A stretch of DNA of 64,000 nucleotides from Pirellulaceae bacterium (GCA_019636385.1 JAHBXT010000002.1:1178001-1242000), one strand, 5' to 3'; positions 34,381-44,509 are shown, numbered from the stretch's first letter. Numbers and translations: made by a program. Notes: generated from the sequence alone by a model not told the origin.

Positions 34381-35706
34381 ATGGAAGTCGTGCATCATGG
34401 AGCCCACGAAGGTGTAACCGGTTCCTGTCATGAGTTGGTGGTGGATGCCTCGCGGTCGCTGCTGATCGACTGTGGCTTGTTTCAAGGCAAGGACGCGCGA
34501 GCGCATTCCGAGGAGATCGAGTTTTCTATTGCCAACTTGCAAGCACTAGTCGTCACTCATATCCACTTGGATCATGTCGGTCGCATACCCTACCTGATTG
34601 GAGCGGGCTTTCGCAAACCGATTTACTGTTCACCACCCAGCGCGAAGCTTTTACCGCTGGTGATGGAGGATGCGGTTCGTATCGGTTTAACGCGCAATCA
34701 GCGGTTGATTGAGCGATTTATTGCTGACCTACGTAAGCAGATACGACCTGTTGCATACCATAAATGGAAACGACTGGATGGCGGTGTGCAGATGCGACTA
34801 AGCCCTGCTGGACATGTGCTGGGATCTGCCGTCGTTGAATTCGAGAAGGACGGGCAGCGTATCGTATTTAGCGGCGACCTGGGAACGCGTGACCAACCGC
34901 TCTTGATACCGCCTGCCAGCCCCGAGAGGGCTGACCTGTTGGTATTAGAGAGTACCTACGGCGATCGTCTGCACGAGGATCGCGGCGATCGAGCGCAACG
35001 ATTGGAAAAAGTGCTGGTGCACACTTTGGAGAATCAGGGTGTGACGATCATTCCCGCCTTTAGCATTGGGCGGACGCAAGAGCTGTTGTTCGAGTTGAAT
35101 TCCATTCTCGATCACATTGGCAAGCCGCCCCGCAAGTCATTGCTCAATGGGGTGGATATCATCATCGACTCGCCACTCGCACAGCGTTTTAGCCAAATGT
35201 ACGATAGCCTGCGTCCGTACTGGAGCGACGAGGCGCGGCAAGTCTTGGAATTTGATGATCAGCCATTTGTGTTTGACAACTTAGTGGATATCGGCAGTTC
35301 CGATGAGCATCGCTACACCATCGACTATTTGCAAAAGTCTAAATTGCCTGCCATCGTCATCGCGGCCAGTGGCATGTGCGCTGGCGGGCGGGTGGTTGAC
35401 TACTTGAAAGAATTCATTGGCGATCCGACGACAGATATCGTGTTTGTGGGCTTTCAGGCCATGGGTACGCCGGGACGCTACATCCAGGATACCGATTGGG
35501 TCATGCTGGACGGCCAGCGATATGACATTCGTGCCAGCCGGCACACGCTGAGCGGCTATTCGGCGCACGCTGATCAGGCGGACCTACTGCGGTTTGTGGA
35601 AGGAATGCCAGAGCGCCCCAAGGCCATTCGGCTGGTGCATGGTGAACCATCAGCCAAAGAGGTGCTGGCGCAGGAGTTGCGCCAGCGAAACTACACCGTG
35701 GTTTGA
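34381..35706 (+). CDS. beta-CASP metallo-beta-lactamase-fold RNA exonuclease-like protein
   Basis: 441 aa. Zinc-site motif THIHLDHVGRIP (His60, His62, Asp64, His65), AGHVLGSA, FSGDLG, then the beta-CASP insertion with IIPAFSIGRTQELL and AASGMCAGGRVVDYL. The C-terminal RNA-specificity blocks SGYSAHADQADLL and RLVHGEP complete it. Such proteins (YbhT/CPSF73-like bacterial group) process or degrade RNA. The start lacks a clear ribosome site but coincides with the first beta strand. Not clearly in an operon. Confidence 0.9.
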   Translation: MEVVHHGAHEGVTGSCHELVVDASRSLLIDCGLFQGKDARAHSEEIEFSIANLQALVVTHIHLDHVGRIPYLIGAGFRKPIYCSPPSAKLLPLVMEDAVRIGLTRNQRLIERFIADLRKQIRPVAYHKWKRLDGGVQMRLSPAGHVLGSAVVEFEKDGQRIVFSGDLGTRDQPLLIPPASPERADLLVLESTYGDRLHEDRGDRAQRLEKVLVHTLENQGVTIIPAFSIGRTQELLFELNSILDHIGKPPRKSLLNGVDIIIDSPLAQRFSQMYDSLRPYWSDEARQVLEFDDQPFVFDNLVDIGSSDEHRYTIDYLQKSKLPAIVIAASGMCAGGRVVDYLKEFIGDPTTDIVFVGFQAMGTPGRYIQDTDWVMLDGQRYDIRASRHTLSGYSAHADQADLLRFVEGMPERPKAIRLVHGEPSAKEVLAQELRQRNYTVV

Positions 35707-35809
35707 GGTTGATTGAAATTCACGCAGACAGTCTGTCATAATGTGCTAGAATGACGCTGAAACGAAGCGTTGCTCGACAGGTTGTATCGTAAGCAGAGGA
35801 GCTGGTGTC

Positions 35810-36484
35810 ATGTCGCGTGATGAGATTGAATTTGGCGAGCCCGGTGCTACTTGTGCGCCACACCGATCTGATAGGCTACGAAGCCCGTTTTGCGTGGCGA
35901 TGGTTGTGCTTGTGGTGACTGTTGTAGGCGGCTGGTCAATGCTGGCCGTTGGTTATCGACTGGGGCGCTCGAACCAGAGTAGTGCCCCGGCATTACCGAT
36001 ACCATTGGCGGCCGCAACGGCCGCTTCGTCGGACAACATGGCGATGGCCACCGGTCAGGTAACCGAAGATGCGGAAGGCGTGTTCTTTCTGGATTACAAT
36101 ACCGGTGACCTTCAGTGCTTGATTTTTTATCCGCGCAATGGTGCATTCGGCGCAAGATTCTTTACCAATGTTCGGCCACAATTGGGCGGCATGGGGAAGA
36201 ACTCGAAGTATCTGATGGTAACCGGAAACATCGGAAACACTCCCACCTCCGGCGGCGGTGCACGGCCAGGCGGAGCGCTGGTCTATGTTACCGATGTGAC
36301 GACAGGTCTGTTCGCGGCTTATGCCATTCCCTGGAATAGAACGATGGAAAGTTCAGGACGTACACAGGCGGGACCATTGGTTTATGTTGGTGGTGGACCC
36401 ATCCGCAATTTTGAAATGCAGGACGCAGCCAATCTGCCTGCGGCAATTCAAGACCCCAAGACTCCTAAGATCAAAGCCCCCTAA
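35810..36484 (+). CDS. membrane-anchored hypothetical protein
   Basis: 224 aa, AGAGGAG upstream. A roughly 27-residue cytoplasmic start is followed by one membrane segment (FCVAMVVLVVTVVGGWSMLAVGY), then an exported domain. The domain contains VFFLDYNTGDLQCLIFYPRN and a Gly-rich GNTPTSGGGARPGGALVYVTDVTTG, and probably forms beta strands. No family recognised. Follows the beta-CASP gene by about 100 bp on the same strand. Confidence 0.72.
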   Translation: MSRDEIEFGEPGATCAPHRSDRLRSPFCVAMVVLVVTVVGGWSMLAVGYRLGRSNQSSAPALPIPLAAATAASSDNMAMATGQVTEDAEGVFFLDYNTGDLQCLIFYPRNGAFGARFFTNVRPQLGGMGKNSKYLMVTGNIGNTPTSGGGARPGGALVYVTDVTTGLFAAYAIPWNRTMESSGRTQAGPLVYVGGGPIRNFEMQDAANLPAAIQDPKTPKIKAP

Positions 36485-36660
36485 GGTGTAGCTTGCTTTT
36501 GTGGTCCCATTGGTATGATCCCAATGCACATGACGATGCCGAAACATTGTCAATTCACAAAAGCAGCGTGAATTGAAACCAGCAGCCGCACCGCCAGATG
36601 AGCGAGCCATTGAGGACACCCGCCCTGGATTGTGACCCAGTACTTCGAATGGCCGGCGGA

Positions 36661-37482
36661 CTAACGGATATGCCGGACTTCAACTGCGTCAATTATGTCA
36701 TCGTCGGCCGCAGAATTGGGTGCGTTCTGAGACGGCTGTGCCCATGAGCTAGAGTATTGATATGACCAGTGCTGCGCCCCTGCGGATTGTGAGTCTGCAG
36801 CCTGGCCGGCGATGCGCATGCGGACCTGTATTAGCTCCGCGAGTCCTGCGAAATAGATAAACCCGGCTATTAATAACAATACCACATTGAGGCTGACCAC
36901 AGCCCAAATGGCAAAGGCAAGTGCCATCCAGCGGCCAGTGCGGACGGCAACTTGCGTGGCCCGCAAATGGCCCAAGCGAATCGCTAACAGGCTGCGCAGC
37001 ACCCGGCCACCATCCATCGGAAACGCGGGCAACAAGTTGAAACCGACGAGCAGCAAGTTGACAACCAACAATTGGGCCAGAAAGTTGGTACCCCAACCTA
37101 CAGCCGGTGCCGAGACATTCGTCATGATTCCCAGAGTTACAGGTGCTATGAACAGCGCGGCGATGGCGATGTTGACTGCCGGTCCAGCTAGTGCGACCAC
37201 CAACTCCTGAAGTGGCTTGTCGGGCATTCGCTCGATGCGGGCGATGCCGCCAAAGGGCAGCAATGTAATGTCGCGAGTCGGTATGCCGTAATAAGCCGCT
37301 GCCGCCGCGTGTCCAAACTCATGCAGCAGTACACAAGCGAAGACGGCTAAGATGAAGGTGACTGCCATCACGCCCTCAACGATCCCGCCAGTGCGCGAGA
37401 CCGATATCAAATAGAACAACACCAGCACCCAAAAGGACCAGTGCACGTGGACGTCGATACCATAAACCTTGCCGACCTTCAT
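36661..37482 (-). CDS. site-2-protease-like M50 zinc metallopeptidase
   Basis: 273 aa. Zinc motif HEFGH at residues 54-58 within a membrane helix, and the second motif FNLLPAFPMDGGR at 148-160 supplying the third ligand (Asp157). About five to six membrane segments; no CBS or PDZ domain is seen. Cleaves membrane-embedded substrates such as anti-sigma factors in characterised relatives; the substrate here is unknown. Its ATG overlaps the stop of the upstream NfeD-like gene (ATGA), so the two are coupled. Confidence 0.92.
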   Translation of the reverse strand: MKVGKVYGIDVHVHWSFWVLVLFYLISVSRTGGIVEGVMAVTFILAVFACVLLHEFGHAAAAAYYGIPTRDITLLPFGGIARIERMPDKPLQELVVALAGPAVNIAIAALFIAPVTLGIMTNVSAPAVGWGTNFLAQLLVVNLLLVGFNLLPAFPMDGGRVLRSLLAIRLGHLRATQVAVRTGRWMALAFAIWAVVSLNVVLLLIAGFIYFAGLAELIQVRMRIAGQAADSQSAGAQHWSYQYSSSWAQPSQNAPNSAADDDIIDAVEVRHIR

Positions 37483-39653
37483 GGCATCTCTTCCACTACG
37501 ATTACATTACCGCGCGTCTCCAATACCTGTACCTTGGCACCCGCCGCAATGACGCCCCCAGCCCCCATCACCGATACGATGTCATCGCCAAACTGCGCTT
37601 TGCCAGATGGGTTAAGGCGCGTGGTTGTAAGTCCAATTTGTCCGACCAAATGATCAAAGTGCGCCAGCGATTCACGCTGCTCCAGTTCCTCGATCGCGTC
37701 CGTACCCGTCGGTTGCAGCGACAGCCAACGGAACATGGGCATACTTTCAAACTGTCGTTGCATGAAAACCAGGCCCACGATTCCTGCAACAGCTAATAGC
37801 GCGACCCAAAATAGGTTTGCGGCGAATTGTTCTAGTTGCACCGAGTTGCTAGGCCACACAAAAGTTTGCCCTGCCAGCACGAGCGACACCAGTAACATCG
37901 TCAGCCCCGTGACGCCGAAGATGCCAAATCCTGGCAACACAAACACTTCGATTGCCAAAGCGAACAGTCCCCCGCAGAACAGTAAGATCTCAAGCCACTC
38001 GACGTTCCCATTGAGGGCGGAGATCCAAAAAAATCCTAAGAAGCATAGACCGGCAACCAGACCTCCCAGGCCGATTCCGGGCTGACCGATTTCGGCCATC
38101 AGCGCCATCATGCCTATCACCAGCAACAGCCTGGCGATCCAAGGTTGTGCCACGATTCGCTGAATCCACTCATCAAGCCAGGCGGGTTTTACCTGCGGCG
38201 GCTCTTCGATCAGGCCAATGCGAGCCAACCCATTGGATGACGTGTCTTCAACGGCGGTGACCAAGCCATAATCCAGTGCCAGCTGCTGTTGAATGGCTTG
38301 CCCCCCGGCGACTTGCGTTTTTGGCAACCACAGGTCTCGATCGCGTTTAGCGATTACCTGTTGCTCAGCAAACAGTTCTCGCCGACCAGAGGTCTGATGA
38401 ACGTAGTTATACGCCGTCGCGTGTTGATCGGCCAGCACAATTAACAAGGGTAACGGTCGTCCCGTGGCTGTGGCCAAATGCTCTAGCACTCGAAACTCTG
38501 TGGCGTCAGGACGTACCGTTCGCGACAGCTCAGCGGAAGGGCCAAGCGTTGATTCGCCGATCAAAATGACCTGGTGGCAAGCGACCGGAATCAAACAAGC
38601 GGGTCCCTGCAAGGGGCTGCGAATCAAGCTGACCAAATGCAATTCGTCGCGCAGGTCTACCAGCGCGCTGGCTAGGCGCGTGGCTTGATCAAAGTCGGCG
38701 TGAAGGTCGTCGACCAACAGCACCAGCAAATTCACTGGCTGCTGCTGGATGGCCTGTTGAACGCCCCGAATCAATTGATTGATGCGATAGTGATCCAATT
38801 TCCCCGAAAGCACCACGCTGACGGCTTGCCAGTCGCGCGGTAGCTGAGCCGCTGTTCGGAGGCTTCCGCCAACGCTCAGTGCGGCGGCGAGTTCCAACGA
38901 GTTATCGACGGTGGGGTGAATCCACAGCCAATTACGCATCTGCTGGGATGTGAACGCTGCCAGCTCTCGACCATTCCAAACCGATTCATGGATTTCACGC
39001 AATCGTCCCTGCTGGGACAGTTGATCAGCCTGCTCCTGAGTTATAACCCGCGTGCCGTCCTCGTCGGTCATCGACACGCGGCGCAATGCGACATTGGGGG
39101 CCAGCATAGCCTGCACGACCGATTCGGGGATATTCGTCCGACCACGAGCCAGAATGTCTTGATAGGCGGCCAGGATGGTTGCATCCGCAGCTTGGTCTAC
39201 AGCGGCGCGGCCCAGCTGAATGTCAGGAACTGCGAAGATCTCTTGGCAGGCCAAAACCGGCAGTACCGCATGCCCTTCGACAGTGGCTGGCAAAAAGGCA
39301 ACGATACGCAGGCCGGCTGTTTCGCGATCGGTCAGGTACCTTGCCAGTGCCAGGCAACGCTCGAACTGGCTGCCGCTACTGTCGGATCGCGCGTCTTCTC
39401 GCTGCGTACTGCCGCCACCTAAAGGCTCAAATTGCAGGACTAGCACCGGCCGCTCGGATGCGTCCTGTCGTGTTGAATCGACAACACTACGAATTTGCTG
39501 GATGACCTCGGCATCGCGATTACCAACCAGCGGCAATGGCACGCGAACGACGTAACCGACCCGTCCACCGTCAACTTCGGATGTTTGAGCCACGCCGTGA
39601 GCGCCGAACATCAGCAGCAATAGCAGCGGTATTGCCCGGCGAAAGCACGCCAT
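37479..39653 (-). CDS. NfeD-family membrane protein with two ClpP-like domains
   Basis: 724 aa from ATG 39653, which gives a signal peptide (AIPLLLLLMFGAHGVAQ). A GTG further upstream would add about 41 unlikely residues. Two crotonase/ClpP-like units (about 35-220 and 270-440) precede a block of four membrane segments (about 500-640) and a C-terminal OB-fold (GQIGLTTTRLNPSGKAQFGD). In NfeD1b proteases the catalytic Ser sits before the ALACDEI block. Here the equivalent sites read EGHAVLPVLACQEI and QGPACLIPVACHQVI, without Ser, so proteolysis is doubtful. Coupled to the M50 protease, suggesting a joint membrane quality-control role. Confidence 0.85.
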   Translation of the reverse strand: MACFRRAIPLLLLLMFGAHGVAQTSEVDGGRVGYVVRVPLPLVGNRDAEVIQQIRSVVDSTRQDASERPVLVLQFEPLGGGSTQREDARSDSSGSQFERCLALARYLTDRETAGLRIVAFLPATVEGHAVLPVLACQEIFAVPDIQLGRAAVDQAADATILAAYQDILARGRTNIPESVVQAMLAPNVALRRVSMTDEDGTRVITQEQADQLSQQGRLREIHESVWNGRELAAFTSQQMRNWLWIHPTVDNSLELAAALSVGGSLRTAAQLPRDWQAVSVVLSGKLDHYRINQLIRGVQQAIQQQPVNLLVLLVDDLHADFDQATRLASALVDLRDELHLVSLIRSPLQGPACLIPVACHQVILIGESTLGPSAELSRTVRPDATEFRVLEHLATATGRPLPLLIVLADQHATAYNYVHQTSGRRELFAEQQVIAKRDRDLWLPKTQVAGGQAIQQQLALDYGLVTAVEDTSSNGLARIGLIEEPPQVKPAWLDEWIQRIVAQPWIARLLLVIGMMALMAEIGQPGIGLGGLVAGLCFLGFFWISALNGNVEWLEILLFCGGLFALAIEVFVLPGFGIFGVTGLTMLLVSLVLAGQTFVWPSNSVQLEQFAANLFWVALLAVAGIVGLVFMQRQFESMPMFRWLSLQPTGTDAIEELEQRESLAHFDHLVGQIGLTTTRLNPSGKAQFGDDIVSVMGAGGVIAAGAKVQVLETRGNVIVVEEMP

Positions 39654-39868
39654 ACCCTGGCGACGGTTACCACTACCAAGCTCCGTAAGTTGGCAACCGT
39701 AGTTGCGGCGGGAGGACTCCCCTTTCACGGTCGCTGTATTGTGAGTTTGGCAGTCGTTGGATTGCATGTCTTGCACCTGATGAATTGTACCTCACCGTAA
39801 CAGGCAAGGGCATCCCAGGTTGCTCGCACAATCTGCACCCGACGATCGTTTGAATTTGCTCGCTTGAG

Positions 39869-40102
39869 TCAGACGACGACCGCCTGTTTGGCCATGGCCT
39901 TGTTCGAACCGACCCAACACAGCGGCATACCGGAAACCAGAGCTTCCAACTCGGCACGCCGACGCAGGCCTTCCAACTTGCGAGCCTGCCGAGTTTCGTC
40001 TGTCCAGCCGCGCTTGATCGCTACTACACGACGTCGAATCGTTTTCAGATCGACGTAACTTGAAGAATCGTTAGAATCGAATTTGGCATTTAAAGCTTTC
40101 AT
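39869..40102 (-). CDS. small basic hypothetical protein (77 aa)
   Basis: Starts at ATG 40102, with AAGGAGAG upstream; the longer frame to 40267 is not needed. N-terminal MKALNAKFDSNDSSSYVDLKTIRRRV, a helix rich in Arg/Lys and Glu (DETRQARKLEGLRRRAELEAL) and a hydrophobic tail. No family recognised. Cytoplasmic by lack of a signal peptide. The strong ribosome site supports a real, well-expressed gene. Confidence 0.65.
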   Translation of the reverse strand: MKALNAKFDSNDSSSYVDLKTIRRRVVAIKRGWTDETRQARKLEGLRRRAELEALVSGMPLCWVGSNKAMAKQAVVV

Positions 40103-40839
40103 AATGCCGCTCTCCTTCCTTTCCAGGTCATTCCATTGGGCAGTCACATTGCCTATCCGCACGGATAAGCCGTCAACTGCTTGGCAGTCGCTTGGGCAAC
40201 TGCTGTTTCCATGACGGAATTCACATTGCAATTGCTGTGCCAGTTGTTCATTTTGCGAGCGTTGCAACGGTCATAGCGATCGTAAGTTGTTTCAGCAACG
40301 CTGTTTAAGGGCCTTCGGAAATTGCTGTTTACACAGTGCCGATTGATGACTCAAATTGAAAAAATTGCACTCCGTTGTGATACACAGCGCCAAGCTGACG
40401 TCAAACTGACATTCGCAAGCTGAGTTGAGTAGGCAGCCCAGGTCCGTTTGGCTTCTAAAATGTGAGTTTGGCATACCACTACCCAAAATGTTGTTCTTGA
40501 CTGTGCGTTATTGACTCTGCGTGGACCAGGGGCATCGCGCAATTGCGCTGCTGAAGCTTCCTAGTGCTCAGCCCTTGGCAGCTCTAATGCTGGTACTTGA
40601 GATCAGTGCGTCTGTCTTGTCTCTAATGCGTGAACGAGCACCGTTTTGCCTGAGCACACGCATACGTCTGGACCAAATTGCGTAGTCTCATAGCTGGCTG
40701 CAAGTTGCGCGGCAAGCATAAAAAGGGAGTGTTAAAAAACGTTCAACAGCCTAAACTGTTCAGCGGTTTACAGGTGTCTATTCGCTCTTGAACTGCCGGC
40801 CTTGGACGGCGACTACTTGAATTTTGACTGTTGGGTACC
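40103..40839. other. intergenic, no gene seen
   Basis: About 740 bp between divergent genes. ORFs of about 60 codons on the minus strand lack motifs and ribosome sites. No tRNA or clear riboswitch was recognised. Promoters for both flanking genes are expected. Confidence 0.45.
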
Positions 40840-42942
40840 ATGTTCAACTGGTTCAGACTAAAGAATAAGAAACCCTGTGCTGGCCCGAAATGGTTTGCCT
40901 GGATGTTGTTATTGGCAGCCGGAAGCTGGCCGTCTTCTACAGTGGCACAGTCACGATATGCGACCTCAGACAGTTTGAAGGGCTTTGTGCATTGGATTGA
41001 CTTATACGATGACCAGAACCAGCGCATTGATCCGTCAGCCAATCACCGCCCATACTCACCAGAGAAAACCTGCGGGCGTTGTCACGACTACAAAACCATT
41101 GCACACGGCTGGCATTTCAACGGACCGCTCGACAAAGCCAGTGATCCAGGGCGACCTGGTCAGCCGCTAGTATGGAGCGACGCTCGTAGCGGTACGCATC
41201 TGCCATTGTCGTACCGAGGATGGCCAGGCACTCATCATCCGCAACAGCTTGGACTGACCCATTGGCAAATGGCTGCCAAACTTGGCGGTTACCTACCTGG
41301 ACTAACCGTTGATGCGTCACACAGTTCGGGGAGTTATGCCGCATTAGCCGACACAGCCGCTCAACACGCCATAGATCGCAGCCGGATTACAGGCGCACTG
41401 CCCATCGACTGTATGCTCTGTCATCATCGGCCCAGCAGCGGCTACAGCCCGTTCGTGTGGACCGAGCAAATAGCTGAGCAGAATTTTGCCTATGCGCCGA
41501 CCGCAGCCTTGGGCTTGGCCGTTGTAACTGGAGGCATGCGGCGCTTGAAGGAAGATTTTGATCCAACCTCTGAGGAGACTCGTGACCAGCTGCCCAAAGT
41601 CCAGTACGATACCGCCCGATTCCGTAGCGACGGCAAGGTGTTTATTGACGTGCTGCGCAAGCCATCCAACGATGCCTGTTACTACTGCCACTCCAATATC
41701 GCAACCGACTCACTGAGCGGTGCGCGTTGGCTGCACGATGAAGATGTACACTTACGGGCCGGCGTGGCTTGTGCCGACTGCCATCGCAATGGCCTGGATC
41801 ACCAAACGGTGCGTGGGTTCGATGGTGAACAACACGCTGCGGGTGAATTGGTGGGCACACTCAGTTGCACGGGGTGCCATATGCCCGATCCAGCCGCGAC
41901 GCAGGTCCCACCAAGCCCGGCAACCATTGAAATGGCTGGGCGTCTGGGAGCCCCCAAACCCGCGCACTATGGACTGCCGCCAATTCACTTTGAGAAGCTG
42001 AGCTGCACCGCGTGTCACGCTGGTCCAGCACTTTCCCAGCCGGTGCCGCGACAGTTGAACTCCATCGTGCATCAGTTGGGTAGCCATGTGAAACGGACAG
42101 GCCTAGAGCAGCCGGCCATTCTGGGAAGCGTAATGTTACCTGTGGATGCATCTGGGCAGCTTACCTCTGCTGAAACCAACGGCAGGTATACTCCGCACCG
42201 GCTACTGTGGCCGAGCTATTGGGCTGTTCTGAAAGACGGCCAGCTGACCCCGCTCAATCCCGAGCAGGCGTACGATTTGGTGCGCAAGTCGCTCAAGGTC
42301 CGTAAGGATTTGGCAGAGGAGATCGGCGAAATCAAGTTGTCGCTGGCCAAGCGCCAAGAAATATTGGGCGACGAACGTGCAGCCCGACTAAAGCCAGAAG
42401 AACTAAACGACCAGCAGCGAGCGGCTCTCGCTGCCGCCGAGAGTGAAGAGCGTCGGCTACAGGTTGAACAACGAATGTTGGCGGCGCTGAGTGACATCGA
42501 ATCAGCAATCGAGGGGGCTCAAGCTGTGTACATCAGCGGTGGAGTCGGCCTGACTCGAGATCCCGATGGACGCTTAAGCAATTTATCTGCCGACAAGCTT
42601 GGCATGGCCGCTCAACCCTATGCATGGCCAGTCGCACACGCTGTTCGCCCGGCTCGACAATCGTTGGGGGCAAGCGGATGTACCCAGTGCCATAGTGATG
42701 ATTCCAAGTTCTTTTTTGCCGAAGTGACACCTGTTGGAACTTTGCCTGACCAAGTGACTGAGCCACTGAAAGTGCACCGGCTTCAACAAGTAGATGTGCA
42801 GCGACTACGAAATTGGAATCAGTTGTTCGCTGGTCGCGATCTATTTAAGATCGTCGGCCTGTTGTCGCTGGCGCTGACGTTGGCTGTAGCGGTATCGGCT
42901 GCTGCGAGCAGCCTGAGTTCGCGTCGCGCAGAGCGTCCATAA
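40840..42942 (+). CDS. exported seven-heme cytochrome c with C-terminal membrane anchor
   Basis: 700 aa from ATG 40840; a TTG nine bases upstream is rejected. The signal peptide (WFAWMLLLAAGSWPSSTVAQ) ends near residue 36. Seven CxxCH heme sites start at Cys78 (CGRCH), 191 (CMLCH), 280 (CYYCH), 311 (CADCH), 343 (CTGCH), 389 (CTACH) and 614 (CTQCH). A charged coiled-coil-like stretch at about 480-560 separates the last heme from the rest. A membrane helix (IVGLLSLALTLAVAVSAAA) near the C-terminus anchors it, and Arg-rich residues follow. Periplasmic electron carrier or reductase; the substrate is unknown. The next gene is a membrane partner. Confidence 0.9.
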   Translation: MFNWFRLKNKKPCAGPKWFAWMLLLAAGSWPSSTVAQSRYATSDSLKGFVHWIDLYDDQNQRIDPSANHRPYSPEKTCGRCHDYKTIAHGWHFNGPLDKASDPGRPGQPLVWSDARSGTHLPLSYRGWPGTHHPQQLGLTHWQMAAKLGGYLPGLTVDASHSSGSYAALADTAAQHAIDRSRITGALPIDCMLCHHRPSSGYSPFVWTEQIAEQNFAYAPTAALGLAVVTGGMRRLKEDFDPTSEETRDQLPKVQYDTARFRSDGKVFIDVLRKPSNDACYYCHSNIATDSLSGARWLHDEDVHLRAGVACADCHRNGLDHQTVRGFDGEQHAAGELVGTLSCTGCHMPDPAATQVPPSPATIEMAGRLGAPKPAHYGLPPIHFEKLSCTACHAGPALSQPVPRQLNSIVHQLGSHVKRTGLEQPAILGSVMLPVDASGQLTSAETNGRYTPHRLLWPSYWAVLKDGQLTPLNPEQAYDLVRKSLKVRKDLAEEIGEIKLSLAKRQEILGDERAARLKPEELNDQQRAALAAAESEERRLQVEQRMLAALSDIESAIEGAQAVYISGGVGLTRDPDGRLSNLSADKLGMAAQPYAWPVAHAVRPARQSLGASGCTQCHSDDSKFFFAEVTPVGTLPDQVTEPLKVHRLQQVDVQRLRNWNQLFAGRDLFKIVGLLSLALTLAVAVSAAASSLSSRRAERP

Positions 42943-42981
42943 GTCGAATAGGCGGCGATTAGGCGAGTTTAAATACAAGTG

Positions 42982-43569
42982 ATGACGAGTACACTGACCA
43001 TGGAGCTAATCCACGACTTGGTGCGTAGCAATCTGCTGGCGACCCTGCAATTTCAAGCCATTATCTTGCCCGCGTTGGCTGGAGCGACTGCGGTAATTGC
43101 CATCGGGGGTGTGCTGGTTTATACGACGCAGCGACATGTGAGTGACCGTCGCCCGCGTGGCTGGATCGCAACCACGGGCTACGCCGCATTCTGGCTGGCG
43201 ATTCTAGTGCTGGCCGCAACCGCCTTCGGTTCAATCGTGCAGCAGGGCCACATGCAGCGTCAGGCATTGCTGGGTCACTTAATGGCGGCTGGCGCATTTA
43301 CGATTTTTTTAGCCGTCGTGGCTGTAGGCTACTTGCCGCGCGGTGAACGAGACCAGAATCGATGGTGGCTAGAGAAGTGGAGTGCGTGGCTGTTGATCCT
43401 CAGCGGAGTGGCGACGGCCGGGACAATGCTGCTTGGCATGTTGCCCGTCGTCGATACCGCCGGTTTGAACAACATCACTGCTGTCCATCGATGGAGTGGA
43501 CTGGCAACGGCTGTGGCGGCGATGTTTCACCTCTTTTCTCTGCTCGCCGGTCGATACGGCATGAGGTAG
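42982..43569 (+). CDS. four- to five-segment membrane protein, possible b-type cytochrome
   Basis: 195 aa from ATG 42982 (a GTG directly before it is also possible). Hydrophobic segments at about 22-48, 62-86, 97-118, 134-156 and 172-190. Histidines inside or at the ends of helices (His90, His99, His169, His183) could bind heme b, as in cytochrome b561-like quinol oxidases. It starts 39 bp after the multiheme cytochrome gene, consistent with a module passing electrons between quinones and the periplasmic heme protein. No named family is certain. Confidence 0.72.
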   Translation: MTSTLTMELIHDLVRSNLLATLQFQAIILPALAGATAVIAIGGVLVYTTQRHVSDRRPRGWIATTGYAAFWLAILVLAATAFGSIVQQGHMQRQALLGHLMAAGAFTIFLAVVAVGYLPRGERDQNRWWLEKWSAWLLILSGVATAGTMLLGMLPVVDTAGLNNITAVHRWSGLATAVAAMFHLFSLLAGRYGMR

Positions 43570-43699
43570 ACCGAACCCATCAATTTAGCGTATCCACATG
43601 CTGGCATCGCGACTGTCAGTCACTGGATATAATACAGCTACAATCCATGTAGCTGCGTGTTCATTGGGCTGCGTGAGTGTCCGTTGCGGAAGAAGATGA

Positions 43700-44500
43700 A
43701 TGCAACCATTGAATCCGAAAGACTTGCTGACTCGCCTGACTGTGGAAGATGAATCGTCGACACCTGGTGCACCCAGGACGGTCTTGCCCACTCGATTTCA
43801 AGAGTTGGAGCGACAGCTTCAAGATGTTCCGCTCACCGTTGCACCTTACCTCGAACTGGCCGAGATCTACCTGACTGCATCGCGCTGGTTGGATGCGCGC
43901 CGGGTTTTGGAGAAAGCCGTCGCGCGCTTTCCTGATGATCCGCAGGCCAATTTTCTTCACGAAGAATCGCAGTTGGCGCGTTCCGCCGAACTCTTGCAGG
44001 CTGCCCAACGCGAGTATGACGCAGAACCTACTGTATTGACTCAGAATCAACTACGGCAGTGTCAGTTGGAATGGAATGTTCTGCGCGAACGCGTCTATCG
44101 GCAACGACTGGCTCGAGAACCACAGCAGGTGGAGCTGTCGATCCCGCTGGCCGAGGCACTTGAGCAATTAGATCGAGTTGACGAGGCGATCGCTGTATTG
44201 CAGGCCGCTTGCCACGACCGAAAGTCTCGAGCCAAAATCTGGCTGACGCTGGCAAAACTTCTCGAACGCGCACATCAGATACCGCAGGCGCTGGCGGCTT
44301 ATCGTCGCGCGGCACTGTATCGCGTGCCGCCGCCAACGGACGAAATCAAGCTCCAAGCGCTGCAATCCGCTGCCGATCTGGCCGAACGTAGCAAGATGAT
44401 CGACTCGGCCCGGCGGTATCTATCGCTGCTGTTGGAAATCCAGCCCGGCAATATCCTCTGGCAACAACGCTTGGCTGAATTGCAACGACATAGCCTGTGA
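43700..44500 (+). CDS. TPR-repeat protein
   Basis: 266 aa, cytoplasmic (no signal). TPR-like helix pairs are visible: YLELAEIYLTASRWLDARRVLEKAVARFPDDP (about 50-81), IPLAEALEQLDRVDEAIAVLQAAC (about 148-171), KIWLTLAKLLERAHQIPQALAAYRRA (about 178-203) and a final SARRYLSLLLEIQPGN. A helical linker of about 40 residues follows the first repeat. GGAAGAAG lies upstream of the ATG. Likely a protein-interaction scaffold; partner unknown. Confidence 0.8.
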   Translation: MQPLNPKDLLTRLTVEDESSTPGAPRTVLPTRFQELERQLQDVPLTVAPYLELAEIYLTASRWLDARRVLEKAVARFPDDPQANFLHEESQLARSAELLQAAQREYDAEPTVLTQNQLRQCQLEWNVLRERVYRQRLAREPQQVELSIPLAEALEQLDRVDEAIAVLQAACHDRKSRAKIWLTLAKLLERAHQIPQALAAYRRAALYRVPPPTDEIKLQALQSAADLAERSKMIDSARRYLSLLLEIQPGNILWQQRLAELQRHSL

Positions 44501-44509
44501 GCTGACAGC

